Below, in pieces: positions 17,980 to 27,746 of a DNA stretch of 64,000 nucleotides (positions within the stretch are counted from its first letter, which is position 1; each line of letters opens with the position of its first letter). Made by a program: the position numbers and the translations under genes. The notes under the pieces are model-generated. The model had not been told where the DNA came from. It made no database searches and was given only the letters and a program-made list of their open reading frames with translations. This stretch comes from Chryseobacterium limigenitum (GTDB lineage: Bacteria > Bacteroidota > Bacteroidia > Flavobacteriales > Weeksellaceae). Location: the NCBI RefSeq assembly GCF_900114875.1, contig NZ_FPKW01000013.1, forward strand, positions 47,709 to 111,708. Reading direction: 5' to 3'.

Positions 17980-20082
17980 CTATTGAATTTTCCAGCTTAT
18001 TCCGAACATAAAATTAGTTCCTGCCTGAGAAAAATAGTACGGTTCGCCATCATAGACCGCTCCATTATTCACATATTTTTTATTGAAAATATTATTTACC
18101 AATAATTTCAGCGCCACATCATTGTTTGCTATTTTGAACTGATATTGAGCATTAAAATCCGTCAAAAGATAATCTTTCAACTTTAAATTTTTATCTTCCG
18201 TATTGTCTAAATATTGCTTTCCAACATATTGATTCATCAATGTAAACTGGAAGTTTTTATTTGGATTAAATTTTAACCCTAAATTAGCAATAACATCGGG
18301 AGAGAATGAGATTTGCGTATTCCCAAGATCTCTTACCAAGGTTTCATTTTCTATTTTAAAATCCTGATTTCTATTCTGGCTTAAGCTTATATTCCCCGAA
18401 ATTTCCCATTGTTTGGAAAGTTTTGCCAAAGCTCCGATCTCAATACCTCTTCTGTAGCTTTCACCTGAATTTGTTCTGATAAAGGCTCCAACATTATTCA
18501 ATTCGCCATTTAAAACCAATTGATTAACGTAATACATATAATATAAGTTGGCCGTCACAGATAAAATCCCGAATTGCTTTTCTAATCCGGCTTCAAAATC
18601 ATGAAGTTTTTCAGCTTTCACATTATTATCGGCAGTTAAATCATCTCTGTTGGGTTCACGTTGAGCGTGCGCGTAAGACAAAAAGACCTTTCCGTTTCCG
18701 ATTCTATAATTCACTCCGGCTTTTGGATTGAAGAACAGCCAGTTTTTGGTTAAATTTCCACCTTCGCCATCGCCATCTTTAAGAATTTTAATATCATAAT
18801 CGATATTTCTAAGCTGTAAATCTCCGAAGAATTCAAAATTATTTACTTTAAACAAAGCCTTTGCAAAACCTGAAACTTCACTTTTCACAGAACGGTTTCT
18901 GTAATATTCGTAATTATCAATTTGTGGCAAAAATACGCCTGTTACATTTCCGAAATGTCTTCCGTAGTATTGATTGGCAACTGCTCCAAAATTTAGATCT
19001 AAATTTTCAAACTTTCCATAAAGTGTTGAAACAACACCGTAAAAATCATTATCCAACCATTTTTTCCTGATAAAATCTGAATATTCTTCACCATTAAAAT
19101 CTGGTAAATTATATCTCGCAAAAGGATCTCCCTGTTTGTAATTTTCGTAATATCCTCTCCCTTTTGTGTAATGTAAAGTTGTTTCTAAATTCCAGTGATC
19201 ATTAATTCCCTGTTCCCAAAGTAACTGATAATGGTTTTGTCTGTAATTATCTGTTTCGTTATCATAGAAACTTGTTATATTACCATCAGCATCATAGATC
19301 GCTCCGGAATAATTGAATTTAGGATCTGTTTCCCAGGTTTTTCTGTCGATTCCATTCCAAGCCTGATACGTTTTTTCTTTTCCTCCAAAAGCCATCAAAC
19401 GAATCCTCGTTTTACCCTCTTCAAAAAGCGCCGTAAAATTGTATGAATGAAGATCGGACGAAGCCCTGTCGATATATCCGTCGGAATGAATATTCGTGTA
19501 TCTTCCCATCACAGAAAGACGGTTTTTCCAGAATTTTCCTGAACCAACCTCAGCAGAATATTTGTACGTATTGAATGATCCGTAACTGTCATCTGTTTTA
19601 AAATAAAACTTCTCTTCAGGATTTTTAGAAATCACATTAATACTCGCTCCAAAAGCAGAAACTCCGTTATTGGAAGTCCCAACACCTCTTTGAATGACGA
19701 TCTGTGAAGCCGAACTCGTTAAATCAGGAACGTTGACGAAAAATGTTCCCTGACTTTCAGAATCATTGAACGGAACACCATTCATCATGACATTAATCCC
19801 TCTTCCGGCAACACCACGAATTCTAAAACCCGTGTAGCCTACTCCATTTCCCGCATCGGAAGTCGAAATAATTGATGTTTGATTTTTAAGCAGCATCGGA
19901 AGATCCTGACCAAGATTTTTACTGTCTAAATCTTTCTGAACATTGATGATTTCCTTAGCAACGGGAAGTCTTTTGGTAAAGTTGATTGCTTCAATTTCCT
20001 TTATTTTTAAGGAATCTGTATTTTGCGCTTGTATAAAAGCAAAAGAGCCAACGGTAAGCCCTAAAAAAAATAATCCTTTCAT
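17980..20082 (-). CDS. TonB-dependent outer-membrane receptor, probable thiamine importer
   Basis: This 700-residue protein has a signal peptide (ending near IQAQ). A plug domain (about 45-150) contains GVGYTGFRIRGVAGRGINVMM-type plug motifs and QIVIQRGVGTSNNGVSAFGASINVISKNP. A 22-strand barrel ends in the aromatic MFGISWKIQ. The gene lies behind a TPP riboswitch, so its transcription or translation should fall when thiamine pyrophosphate is plentiful. That makes thiamine or a precursor the likely cargo, a known pattern in Bacteroidota. The substrate is inferred from regulation only. Confidence 0.9.
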   Translation of the reverse strand: MKGLFFLGLTVGSFAFIQAQNTDSLKIKEIEAINFTKRLPVAKEIINVQKDLDSKNLGQDLPMLLKNQTSIISTSDAGNGVGYTGFRIRGVAGRGINVMMNGVPFNDSESQGTFFVNVPDLTSSASQIVIQRGVGTSNNGVSAFGASINVISKNPEEKFYFKTDDSYGSFNTYKYSAEVGSGKFWKNRLSVMGRYTNIHSDGYIDRASSDLHSYNFTALFEEGKTRIRLMAFGGKEKTYQAWNGIDRKTWETDPKFNYSGAIYDADGNITSFYDNETDNYRQNHYQLLWEQGINDHWNLETTLHYTKGRGYYENYKQGDPFARYNLPDFNGEEYSDFIRKKWLDNDFYGVVSTLYGKFENLDLNFGAVANQYYGRHFGNVTGVFLPQIDNYEYYRNRSVKSEVSGFAKALFKVNNFEFFGDLQLRNIDYDIKILKDGDGEGGNLTKNWLFFNPKAGVNYRIGNGKVFLSYAHAQREPNRDDLTADNNVKAEKLHDFEAGLEKQFGILSVTANLYYMYYVNQLVLNGELNNVGAFIRTNSGESYRRGIEIGALAKLSKQWEISGNISLSQNRNQDFKIENETLVRDLGNTQISFSPDVIANLGLKFNPNKNFQFTLMNQYVGKQYLDNTEDKNLKLKDYLLTDFNAQYQFKIANNDVALKLLVNNIFNKKYVNNGAVYDGEPYYFSQAGTNFMFGISWKIQ

Positions 20083-20173
20083 TCTATAAATTTTTAAAAT
20101 TTAATGAATAAAAGGGGCGGATTATCTATAATTGATAAGCGATAAAAGATGATTGATTCTTACTTTTCATAAA

Positions 20174-20211
20174 AATTGATAAAATTATTTATCAATTATC
20201 ATTTATCAATT
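20174..20211 (-). promoter_or_regulatory. Expression-platform hairpin of TPP riboswitch
   Basis: In RNA sense, AATTGATAAA and TTTATCAATT form a perfect 10-bp stem over 4 nt (20197-20174) and run into UUU. An extra AATTGATAA copy just upstream (about 20211-20203) could pair with the same 3' arm instead. This fits a terminator/antiterminator pair, by inspection only. Confidence 0.45.
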
Positions 20212-20217
20212 ATATAA

Positions 20218-20292
20218 ATGTTTCCCTAAACAGCATTATCCGTTCCAGGTTCATTGGGTATAATCTCAGCTTGTTACAGCACCCCTTTATTT
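20218..20292 (-). ncRNA. TPP riboswitch (thi box), receptor leader
   Basis: On the minus strand the conserved thi-box blocks appear in order: AGGGGTGC, GCTGAGAT, ATACCC, TGAACCTGG and GGATAATGC, closed by AGGG. It sits about 136 nt upstream of the TonB receptor ATG and should sense thiamine pyrophosphate in the nascent RNA. Confidence 0.95.
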
Positions 20293-20393
20293 CAACCGCG
20301 AAATTACAAAAAATATGTGAGATGTGAGTTTTAAGTTTTGCGAGCCAAATTTTGAAGTATTAAAAAAAAGCTTCAAGCATACTGCCTATAGCA

Positions 20394-21164
20394 TTAGTAC
20401 GCTTTATTATGAGCGTCGATATAATAATAATTTATGCTGTCTTTGGTAACATCAAACATTTTGCCCAGTTTCCAGCTGAAATTTCTCTTGATATTCGAAT
20501 ATTCAAAAGGAATAATTACTTTATTATTAACATCAATCACTCCAAATCTATCGTTTTGCGAAGCAATAATCATCGGATCAGATACATCGTCACCTTCCAA
20601 GATATATAAATATTGATATTGAGGATAAATTTGATAATCCCGGTAATCTTCTGCATTTACAAATTTTGATTTTTCAATGATCCCATAAAAACCGTTTAAA
20701 ATATAAGCCTGAAACAACTGTTGTTTGTAACTCCCTAATTTACACTGTCCTAGATCAGAATCTTTAAACTGATACACTCTTCTTCCTGTACGATCAACTC
20801 TGTATGATATTAAATCTTTTTCAACCGTCGCGTACTCTTTCGTACCGAATTTTCTGATTTTTTCGTTTGGAGAATTTAAAAGATTGCAATCTTCAGCAAA
20901 AAAAACAGCAATATGATATTCCGGCTGAATAATAAATTTTCCTTTCTGATTAACATACCCAAATTTTCCATCTTTCTTTTGTGGAATTAAAACAGGAATA
21001 TCTTTATTAATTACCACCAGATCTGGATTAGACTTAGGTTTCGGAGATGCCTTTTTTGCTACAGCCTTTGAAACATTTTTCACAGGAGTTTTCTTCACAG
21101 ATTTTGTCTGAGAAAAAATGAAAATCGACATAAATACACCCAGAAAATTAACTACATTTTTCAT
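20394..21164 (-). CDS. Exported WG-repeat protein
   Basis: This protein of about 256 residues has a signal peptide (ending FSQ), a Lys/Pro/Ala-rich linker (25-50), then WG-type repeats: GKFGYVNQKGKFIIQPEY near 68-85 and DRFGVIDVNNKVIIPFEY near 208-225, with a degenerate one between. WG repeats are beta-propeller-like units of unknown function, frequent in exported Bacteroidota proteins. I use the ATG at 21164; an in-frame GTG lies two codons upstream. Confidence 0.75.
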   Translation of the reverse strand: MKNVVNFLGVFMSIFIFSQTKSVKKTPVKNVSKAVAKKASPKPKSNPDLVVINKDIPVLIPQKKDGKFGYVNQKGKFIIQPEYHIAVFFAEDCNLLNSPNEKIRKFGTKEYATVEKDLISYRVDRTGRRVYQFKDSDLGQCKLGSYKQQLFQAYILNGFYGIIEKSKFVNAEDYRDYQIYPQYQYLYILEGDDVSDPMIIASQNDRFGVIDVNNKVIIPFEYSNIKRNFSWKLGKMFDVTKDSINYYYIDAHNKAY

Positions 21165-21319
21165 ATTCACCGTTTGACTGCAAAAATACGACCAAAAATA
21201 GATATTATAAAACTCATATTTATAAAGAATCTAAATAATATCATCTTCATAAAATAGTAAAAATTCGTAATTTTGGGAACATTTTTAATTGTTTGATAAT
21301 TTTAAAACGTTTTTAAGAT

Positions 21320-21467
21320 ATAACTTTTGATGTTGATATGATCAAAAAATTTCAGAAACGTTACCAAAGAGGGTTTTGCGGCAAGACAGAAACAGAATAC
21401 GCGTAAGCCATTTACACTTTCAAAGAAGTCCTTTATACTCACATTTGGCAGTGAATATTATCTCACA
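21320..21467 (+). pseudogene. Decayed 5' fragment of an acnA-type aconitase gene
   Basis: The stretch from 21318 aligns base by base with the start of the intact aconitase gene at 24737. ATATAACTTTTGATGTTGAT matches the live ATATGACTTTCGACATTGAC at 13 to 15 of 20 positions, and the following ATGATCAAAAAA is identical. Further matches include GCGGCAAGACA, TTACACTTTC and TCCTTTATAC. The original start codon is now ATA, small indels shift the frame, and in-frame stops occur (GCGTAA, CAGTGA). Similarity fades near 21467. About 50 codons of the N-terminus remain. It lies 170 bp before acnB. Confidence 0.85.
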
Positions 21468-21636
21468 TTTTTAAAGAAAAGGTGTAGATTATGTTGATTT
21501 TACTCTAATCGGTATTATCTATCAATAATGCAATAGTTTAAGATAAAATTAATTGTATTTTAGATAGGCTAATAAAGAAGAAATAGCAGCAATACCAACT
21601 GTTTATAATCTACTTTAACAAAGAAAAGACTTCTAT

Positions 21637-24417
21637 ATGAATATTTATAAGGATTACATCAAAGAGATTGAAGAAAGAAAAAACCAAGGGCTTCATCCAA
21701 AGCCAATTGACGGTGCAGATTTACTAAGCGAAATCATTACACAAATTAAAGATGCTGGTAACGAATATCGATCGGATTCTCTTAAATTTTTCATTTACAA
21801 CACCCTACCGGGAACGACTAGTGCAGCGGGTGTAAAAGCTCAATTTTTAAAGGAAATCATTCTGGGTGAATCAGTTGTAGAAGAAATATCTCCGGCTTTT
21901 GCTTTCGAATTATTATCTCACATGAAGGGAGGTCCTTCTATTGAAGTATTGCTGGATCTTGCTTTAGGGAATGATATTTCTATTGCCAAAGAAGCGGCAA
22001 ATGTTCTTAAAACTCAGGTTTACCTTTATGATGCGGATACTAACCGCCTGAAGGAAGCATTCAATAGCGGTAACGAAATCGCAAAAGAATTAATTGAAAG
22101 CTACGCAAAAGCTGAGTTCTTCACAAAGCTTCCTGAAGTTGCAGAAGAAGTAAAAGTGGTTACATTCATCGCCGGTGAAGGTGATATTTCTACAGATTTA
22201 CTTTCTCCGGGTAATCAGGCTCACTCAAGATCAGACCGTGAATTGCATGGTAAATGTATGATTACTCCTCAGGCGCAGGAAGAAATCAAAGCTTTACAGG
22301 CTCAACATCCTGATGCAAGTGTAATGCTTATTGCAGAAAAAGGAACAATGGGTGTTGGTTCATCTCGTATGTCGGGAGTAAACAACGTGGCTCTTTGGAC
22401 TGGTAAACAGGCAAGCCCATATATTCCATTCGTAAATATTGCTCCGATTGTTGGAGGAACAAACGGTATTTCTCCTATTTTCCTTACTACAGTTGATGTA
22501 ACAGGAGGTATCGGAATCGATCTTCAAAACTGGGTGAAAAAATTAGACGAAAACGGAAATCCTGTTCGTAACGAGAATGGTGACATCGTTTTAGAAGAAG
22601 CTTATTCTGTTGCTACAGGAACAGTTTTAACGATCAATACTAAAGAAAAGAAATTATATAACGGAGATGTTGAATTGAAAGATATTTCAAAATCATTTAC
22701 TCCTCAAAAATTAGAATTCATCAAAGCTGGTGGTTCTTATGCCATCGTATTTGGTAAAAAATTACAAACATTTGCCGCAAAACTTTTAGGAATTGAAACG
22801 CCTCTTGTTTTTGCTCCTTCTAAAGAAATTTCTATCGAAGGACAAGGTCTTACTGCAGTTGAAAAAATCTTCAACAGAAATGCCGTTGGTGTTACTGAAG
22901 GTAAATTATTACACGCAGGTTCTGACGTTCGTGTAGAGGTAAACATTGTCGGTTCTCAGGACACAACAGGTTTAATGACCGCTCAGGAATTGGAATCTAT
23001 GGCTGCAACTGTAATTTCTCCAATCGTTGACGGAGCTTATCAGTCAGGATGTCATACCGCTTCAGTTTGGGATAAAAAAGCTCAAACGAACATTCCTAAA
23101 TTAATGAAATTCATGAACGATTTCGGAGTGATCACAGCACGTGACCCGAAAGGTGAATATCATGCAATGACAGACGTTATTCACAAAGTTCTTAACGATA
23201 TTACGATTGACGAATGGGCAATCATCATCGGAGGTGACTCTCACACAAGAATGTCTAAAGGTGTTGCTTTCGGAGCTGACTCCGGAACGGTAGCATTAGC
23301 TTTGGCAACAGGTGAAGCTTCTATGCCAATCCCTGAATCTGTGAAAGTGACTTTCAAAGGTAATATGAAAGAGCATATGGATTTCCGTGATGTGGTTCAC
23401 GCAACTCAGGCTCAGATGTTGAAGCAATTTGATGGTGAAAACGTATTCCAAGGTAGAATTATTGAGGTTCACATCGGAACACTTCCTGCTGACCAGGCAT
23501 TTACATTTACAGACTGGACGGCAGAAATGAAAGCAAAAGCTTCGATCTGTATCTCTGAAGATGATACTTTGATCGAATCATTGGAAATTGCTAAAAGCAG
23601 AATCCAAATCATGATCAACAAAGGAATGGATAATCACAACCAGGTTCTTCAAGGATTAATCAATAAAGCTAATAAGAGAATCGAGGAAATCAGATCAGGT
23701 GATAAACCAGCTCTTACTCCGGATTCGAATGCTAAATATTACGCTGAAGTTGTTGTTGATCTTGATCTAATCGTTGAACCAATGATTGCTGACCCGGATG
23801 TAAACAATGATGATGTTTCTAAGAGATATACTCACGATACCATCAGAGACCTTACGTATTACGGAGGTGAGAAAAAAGTTGATCTTGGTTTTGTAGGATC
23901 TTGTATGGTTCACAAAGGAGATTTAAAAATTGTTTCTCAAATGCTTAGAAATATTGAAAAGCAAAATGGTAAAGTAGAATTCTTGGCTCCATTGGTGGTG
24001 GCTGCTCCTACTTACAATATCATTGACGAATTAAAAGCAGAAGGAGACTGGGAATTCCTAGAAAAATATTCAGGTTTCGAATTTAACGATAACACTCCAA
24101 AAGGTGAAGCTCGTACCCAATACGAAAACATGATGTACCTTGAGCGTCCGGGATGTAACCTTTGTATGGGTAACCAGGAAAAAGCTGAAAAAGGAGACAC
24201 TGTTTTAGCAACTTCTACCCGTCTTTTCCAAGGAAGAGTGGTTGAAGATTCTGAACGCAAAAAAGGAGAATCTTTATTGGCCTCAACTCCGGTTGTTGTA
24301 CTTTCTGCGATCATGGGAAGAATTCCTAATATCGACGAGTACAAAACAGCTGTTGAAGGTATTGACCTTACTTCTTTTGTACCTTCAATCAAAGAATTGG
24401 TTACAGTTGGTCATTAA
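21637..24417 (+). CDS. acnB: Aconitate hydratase B (bifunctional with 2-methylisocitrate dehydratase)
   Basis: This 926-residue enzyme of the TCA cycle interconverts citrate and isocitrate. It shows the AcnB order: N-terminal HEAT-like helical domain (about 1-160), swivel domain, then the three aconitase catalytic domains with [4Fe-4S] ligands in GSCMVHKGDL and GCNLCMGNQEKA. GGDSHTRMSKGVAFGADSGTV is also present. The length is close to the E. coli enzyme. A second, unrelated-subfamily aconitase follows 321 bp later. A Rho-independent terminator separates them. Confidence 0.97.
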   Translation: MNIYKDYIKEIEERKNQGLHPKPIDGADLLSEIITQIKDAGNEYRSDSLKFFIYNTLPGTTSAAGVKAQFLKEIILGESVVEEISPAFAFELLSHMKGGPSIEVLLDLALGNDISIAKEAANVLKTQVYLYDADTNRLKEAFNSGNEIAKELIESYAKAEFFTKLPEVAEEVKVVTFIAGEGDISTDLLSPGNQAHSRSDRELHGKCMITPQAQEEIKALQAQHPDASVMLIAEKGTMGVGSSRMSGVNNVALWTGKQASPYIPFVNIAPIVGGTNGISPIFLTTVDVTGGIGIDLQNWVKKLDENGNPVRNENGDIVLEEAYSVATGTVLTINTKEKKLYNGDVELKDISKSFTPQKLEFIKAGGSYAIVFGKKLQTFAAKLLGIETPLVFAPSKEISIEGQGLTAVEKIFNRNAVGVTEGKLLHAGSDVRVEVNIVGSQDTTGLMTAQELESMAATVISPIVDGAYQSGCHTASVWDKKAQTNIPKLMKFMNDFGVITARDPKGEYHAMTDVIHKVLNDITIDEWAIIIGGDSHTRMSKGVAFGADSGTVALALATGEASMPIPESVKVTFKGNMKEHMDFRDVVHATQAQMLKQFDGENVFQGRIIEVHIGTLPADQAFTFTDWTAEMKAKASICISEDDTLIESLEIAKSRIQIMINKGMDNHNQVLQGLINKANKRIEEIRSGDKPALTPDSNAKYYAEVVVDLDLIVEPMIADPDVNNDDVSKRYTHDTIRDLTYYGGEKKVDLGFVGSCMVHKGDLKIVSQMLRNIEKQNGKVEFLAPLVVAAPTYNIIDELKAEGDWEFLEKYSGFEFNDNTPKGEARTQYENMMYLERPGCNLCMGNQEKAEKGDTVLATSTRLFQGRVVEDSERKKGESLLASTPVVVLSAIMGRIPNIDEYKTAVEGIDLTSFVPSIKELVTVGH

Positions 24418-24459
24418 TTGAATTAAACGATAAGTCGAAAGACTATTTTAAGTTATATA

Positions 24460-24501
24460 AGAAAGATTTTAGTCCATTGGATTTAAAATCTTTCTTTTTT
24501 T
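24460..24501 (+). terminator. Terminator after acnB
   Basis: AGAAAGATTTTA (24460-24471) pairs with TAAAATCTTTCT (24484-24495) and is followed by a T run. From 24502 to 24738 the DNA is AT-rich with no coding frame and probably holds the promoter and leader of the next aconitase gene. Confidence 0.8.
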
Positions 24502-24738
24502 ATTTAGAACCTTTCCATTTAAGAGTCGTTAATATTATTTTAACCTATGTCAATGACTCAAAAATTATTTTTTCCTTAACTTGATAGGTATTAAAAATAT
24601 TAATTATTCATCTTATTTATACCGTTTTATAGATGGTAGGAATAGTATTTGATGGTTAGTATTTGAGAAAATTTTCCATTTTTAATTTAAAATTAAAGTC
24701 AGGAAAAAATTTATAGAAAAAGAAAAATTAAAACAGAT

Positions 24739-27006
24739 ATGACTTTCGACATTGACATGATCAAAAAAGTGTACGAGCGTTACCCGGAAAGAATTGCTGC
24801 GGCAAGACAAATTGTGGGAAAACCTCTTACACTTTCAGAAAAAATCCTTTATACCCACTTATGGGAAGGTAATGCTACATCAGCACATGAAAGAGGAAAC
24901 TCTTACGTAGATTTCGCACCGGACAGAGTAGCGATGCAGGATGCAACTGCGCAGATGGCGCTTTTACAATTTATGCAGGCAGGAAAAGCTAAAGTGGCTG
25001 TTCCTTCAACGGCTCACGCCGATCACTTGATTCAGGCAAGAGTAGGTGCACAGGCGGATTTACAGGAAGGTCTTAATAAGAATTCAGAAGTTTTCAATTT
25101 CTTGGGTTCTGTTTGTGATAAATATGGAATTGGTTTCTGGAAGCCGGGAGCGGGAATCATTCACCAGGTTGTATTAGAAAACTACGCATTCCCGGGAGGT
25201 ATGATGATCGGAACTGACTCTCACACAGTAAACGCGGGAGGCTTAGGAATGGTTGCTATCGGAGTTGGTGGTGCTGATGCCGTAGACGTAATGGCCGGAA
25301 TGGCTTGGGAGCTTAAAATGCCAAAATTAATTGGTGTCAAGTTAACAGGTAAAATGTCTGGCTGGACTTCCGCAAAAGACGTTATCCTAAAAGTAGCAGG
25401 AATCCTTACTGTAAAAGGAGGAACAGGATGTATCGTAGAATATTTCGGAGAAGGCGCTCAATCTTTATCTGCAACAGGAAAAGGCACGATCTGTAATATG
25501 GGTGCTGAGATAGGAGCTACAACTTCTACTTTCGGATATGATGATTCTATGAGAAGGTATTTATCTTCTACAGGAAGACAGGATGTTGTAGACGCTGCTG
25601 ACGTAATTGCTGAACACTTAACGGGTGATGCTGAAGTGTACGCAAACCCAGAACAATATTTCGATCAGGTAATTGAAATCAATCTTTCTGAACTAGCTCC
25701 ACATTTGAACGGACCTTTCACTCCGGATTTGGCAACTCCAGTTTCTGAATTTAAAGCTAAAGCTGAGGCAAACGGATGGCCTATCGAAGTAGAATGGGCA
25801 TTGATCGGTTCTTGTACCAATTCTTCTTATGAAGATTTATCAAGAGCTGCTTCTATCGTTGAAGATGCAGTAGCAAAAGGTGTTAAGCCTAAAGCTATCT
25901 TAGGAATCAACCCAGGTTCAGAGCAGGTGAAATTCACGGCAGAAAGAGACGGTTTCTTAGATTCTTTCAGAAAATTTGAAAACGCAAGAATCTTTACCAA
26001 CGCTTGCGGCCCTTGTATCGGACAATGGGACAGAGAAGGTGCTGAAAAAGGAGAGAAAAACTCAATTATTCACTCTTTCAACAGAAACTTTGCGAAAAGA
26101 GCAGATGGTAATCCAAATACTCATGCATTTGTAGCTTCTCCCGAAATGGTAGCTGCCATCGCCATCTCTGGAAGATTAGATTTTAACCCAATTACAGATA
26201 CATTAACCAATGAATCTGGAGAACAGATAAGATTAAACGAACCTCAAGGTTTTGAATTGCCTGCAAAAGGTTTTGCCGTAGATGACAACGGATACCAGGC
26301 TCCATCTGAGGACGGATCTTCTGTTGTTGTAAAGGTAAGCCCTACTTCAGACAGACTTCAGTTATTAGAAGAATTCCCGGCTTGGGATGGAAAAAACATT
26401 GAAGGCGCTAAAGTTTTAATTAAAGCTTTCGGAAAATGTACAACTGACCATATTTCTATGGCGGGACCATGGTTGAAATACAGAGGTCACTTAGACAACA
26501 TCTCAAACAACATGTTGATCGGAGCTGTAAATGCTTATAACATGGAAACAAACCGCGTTAAAAATGAATTAACGGGTGAATACGGTGAAGTTCCTGCTGT
26601 ACAGAGAGCTTACAAAGCTGCAGGAATTCCTACCATCGTTGTTGGAGATCAAAACTACGGTGAAGGTTCTTCAAGAGAGCACGCTGCTATGGAACCGAGA
26701 CACCTTGGCGTAAAAGCAGTATTGGTAAAATCATTCGCGAGAATCCATGAAACAAACCTTAAAAAACAAGGAATGTTGGGATTAACTTTCGCTAATGAGG
26801 CTGATTATGATAAAATCAAGGAAGATGACACGGTTAACTTCTTAGATTTAGATCAATTTGCACCAGGAAAACAGTTGTCTTTAGAGTTTGTACATGCAGA
26901 CGGAACGAAAGACGTTGTTATGGCAAATCATACCTATAACGATCAGCAGATTGATTGGTTTAAAGCAGGTTCTGCACTAAACTTAATCAAAAGACAAGAA
27001 AATTAA
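24739..27006 (+). CDS. acnA: Aconitate hydratase, mitochondrial/AcnA-like type
   Basis: This 755-residue aconitase has the [4Fe-4S] cysteines in [12 protein letters not shown] and [29 protein letters not shown] and the C-terminal swivel domain with [22 protein letters not shown] are also present. The domain order (swivel last) separates it from AcnB. Length and sequence resemble mitochondrial aconitase, the common form in Bacteroidota. Having both types in tandem suggests regulated isoenzymes, for example under oxidative or iron stress, but nothing in the sequence proves it. Confidence 0.96.
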   Translation: MTFDIDMIKKVYERYPERIAAARQIVGKPLTLSEKILYTHLWEGNATSAHERGNSYVDFAPDRVAMQDATAQMALLQFMQAGKAKVAVPSTAHADHLIQARVGAQADLQEGLNKNSEVFNFLGSVCDKYGIGFWKPGAGIIHQVVLENYAFPGGMMIGTDSHTVNAGGLGMVAIGVGGADAVDVMAGMAWELKMPKLIGVKLTGKMSGWTSAKDVILKVAGILTVKGGTGCIVEYFGEGAQSLSATGKGTICNMGAEIGATTSTFGYDDSMRRYLSSTGRQDVVDAADVIAEHLTGDAEVYANPEQYFDQVIEINLSELAPHLNGPFTPDLATPVSEFKAKAEANGWPIEVEWALIGSCTNSSYEDLSRAASIVEDAVAKGVKPKAILGINPGSEQVKFTAERDGFLDSFRKFENARIFTNACGPCIGQWDREGAEKGEKNSIIHSFNRNFAKRADGNPNTHAFVASPEMVAAIAISGRLDFNPITDTLTNESGEQIRLNEPQGFELPAKGFAVDDNGYQAPSEDGSSVVVKVSPTSDRLQLLEEFPAWDGKNIEGAKVLIKAFGKCTTDHISMAGPWLKYRGHLDNISNNMLIGAVNAYNMETNRVKNELTGEYGEVPAVQRAYKAAGIPTIVVGDQNYGEGSSREHAAMEPRHLGVKAVLVKSFARIHETNLKKQGMLGLTFANEADYDKIKEDDTVNFLDLDQFAPGKQLSLEFVHADGTKDVVMANHTYNDQQIDWFKAGSALNLIKRQEN

Positions 27007-27030
27007 TTGTTAGATTAATTAATATATACT

Positions 27031-27062
27031 AAAAAGCAACTTCAATTGAAGTTGCTTTTTTA
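27031..27062. terminator. Bidirectional terminator between acnA and LytTR regulator
   Basis: A perfect 30-bp palindrome, AAAAAGCAACTTCAA / TTGAAGTTGCTTTTT, lies between convergent genes. It gives an A-tract/T-tract hairpin on both strands and touches the stop codon of the regulator. Confidence 0.9.
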
Positions 27063-27746
27063 TTTTAGCTTGCTTAAAAAATTTGTTCTGTAACTGTCTC
27101 CTATCGGGATTTCATGTTCAGAAGACAATATTATTTTTTTCGCGGCAATGCTTTTAATTTGATCTAAATTAATGATAAACGATTTATGAATACGGGCAAA
27201 AGAAAACTCAGAAAGTTGCTGTTCAAGAGATTTTAAAGTATCCAAAACAATATATTCCTGATATGCCGTTTTAATATTCACATAATCTTTAATACTTTCG
27301 ATATAAAGAATGTCCTCAAAGTTGATTCTATGCTGCTGTCCTGAAGATTTCACATAGAAATGGGACTCTGCTTTATCTTCACTGAAAGAAAAACGTTCCT
27401 GAGCTTTCAAAGCACTTTTATAAAAACGTTCAAAAGAAACCGGCTTTAAAAGATAATCGACAATATTGTGCTCGTACCCTTCCAGGGCATATTCGGAATA
27501 CGCTGTCGTTAAGATGTATTTTAATTTATCTCCAACAATTTTCATGAAATTAATTCCCGTCAGTTCAGGCATTTGAATATCAAGAAAAACCAGATCAGCT
27601 TCATTATTTTGAATAAAATCTAAAGCTTCGATAGGATTTTCAGAAGAAAAAACCAATTCAAAAAAAGGAATTTTCTGTACATAACTTCCTAACAGCGAAA
27701 TCGCTAATGGCTCATCGTCTACAACAATACATTTAATTTTATTCAT
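27060..27746 (-). CDS. LytTR-family response regulator
   Basis: This protein of about 228 residues has an N-terminal receiver (DDEP acidic pocket; phospho-acceptor in ADLVFLDIQMPELTGINFM) and a C-terminal LytTR DNA-binding domain (about 125-228, with FYVKSSGQQHRINFEDILYIES and RIHKSFIINLDQI). I choose the ATG at 27746, which overlaps the kinase stop by 8 bp; the longer frame begins with TTG. It pairs with the LytS-like kinase upstream. Confidence 0.94.
   Translation of the reverse strand: MNKIKCIVVDDEPLAISLLGSYVQKIPFFELVFSSENPIEALDFIQNNEADLVFLDIQMPELTGINFMKIVGDKLKYILTTAYSEYALEGYEHNIVDYLLKPVSFERFYKSALKAQERFSFSEDKAESHFYVKSSGQQHRINFEDILYIESIKDYVNIKTAYQEYIVLDTLKSLEQQLSEFSFARIHKSFIINLDQIKSIAAKKIILSSEHEIPIGDSYRTNFLSKLK

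Noticed and set aside
24012..24392. 126-codon antisense frame inside acnB
   Set aside because: It is a shadow of the conserved aconitase C-terminus with low-complexity composition.
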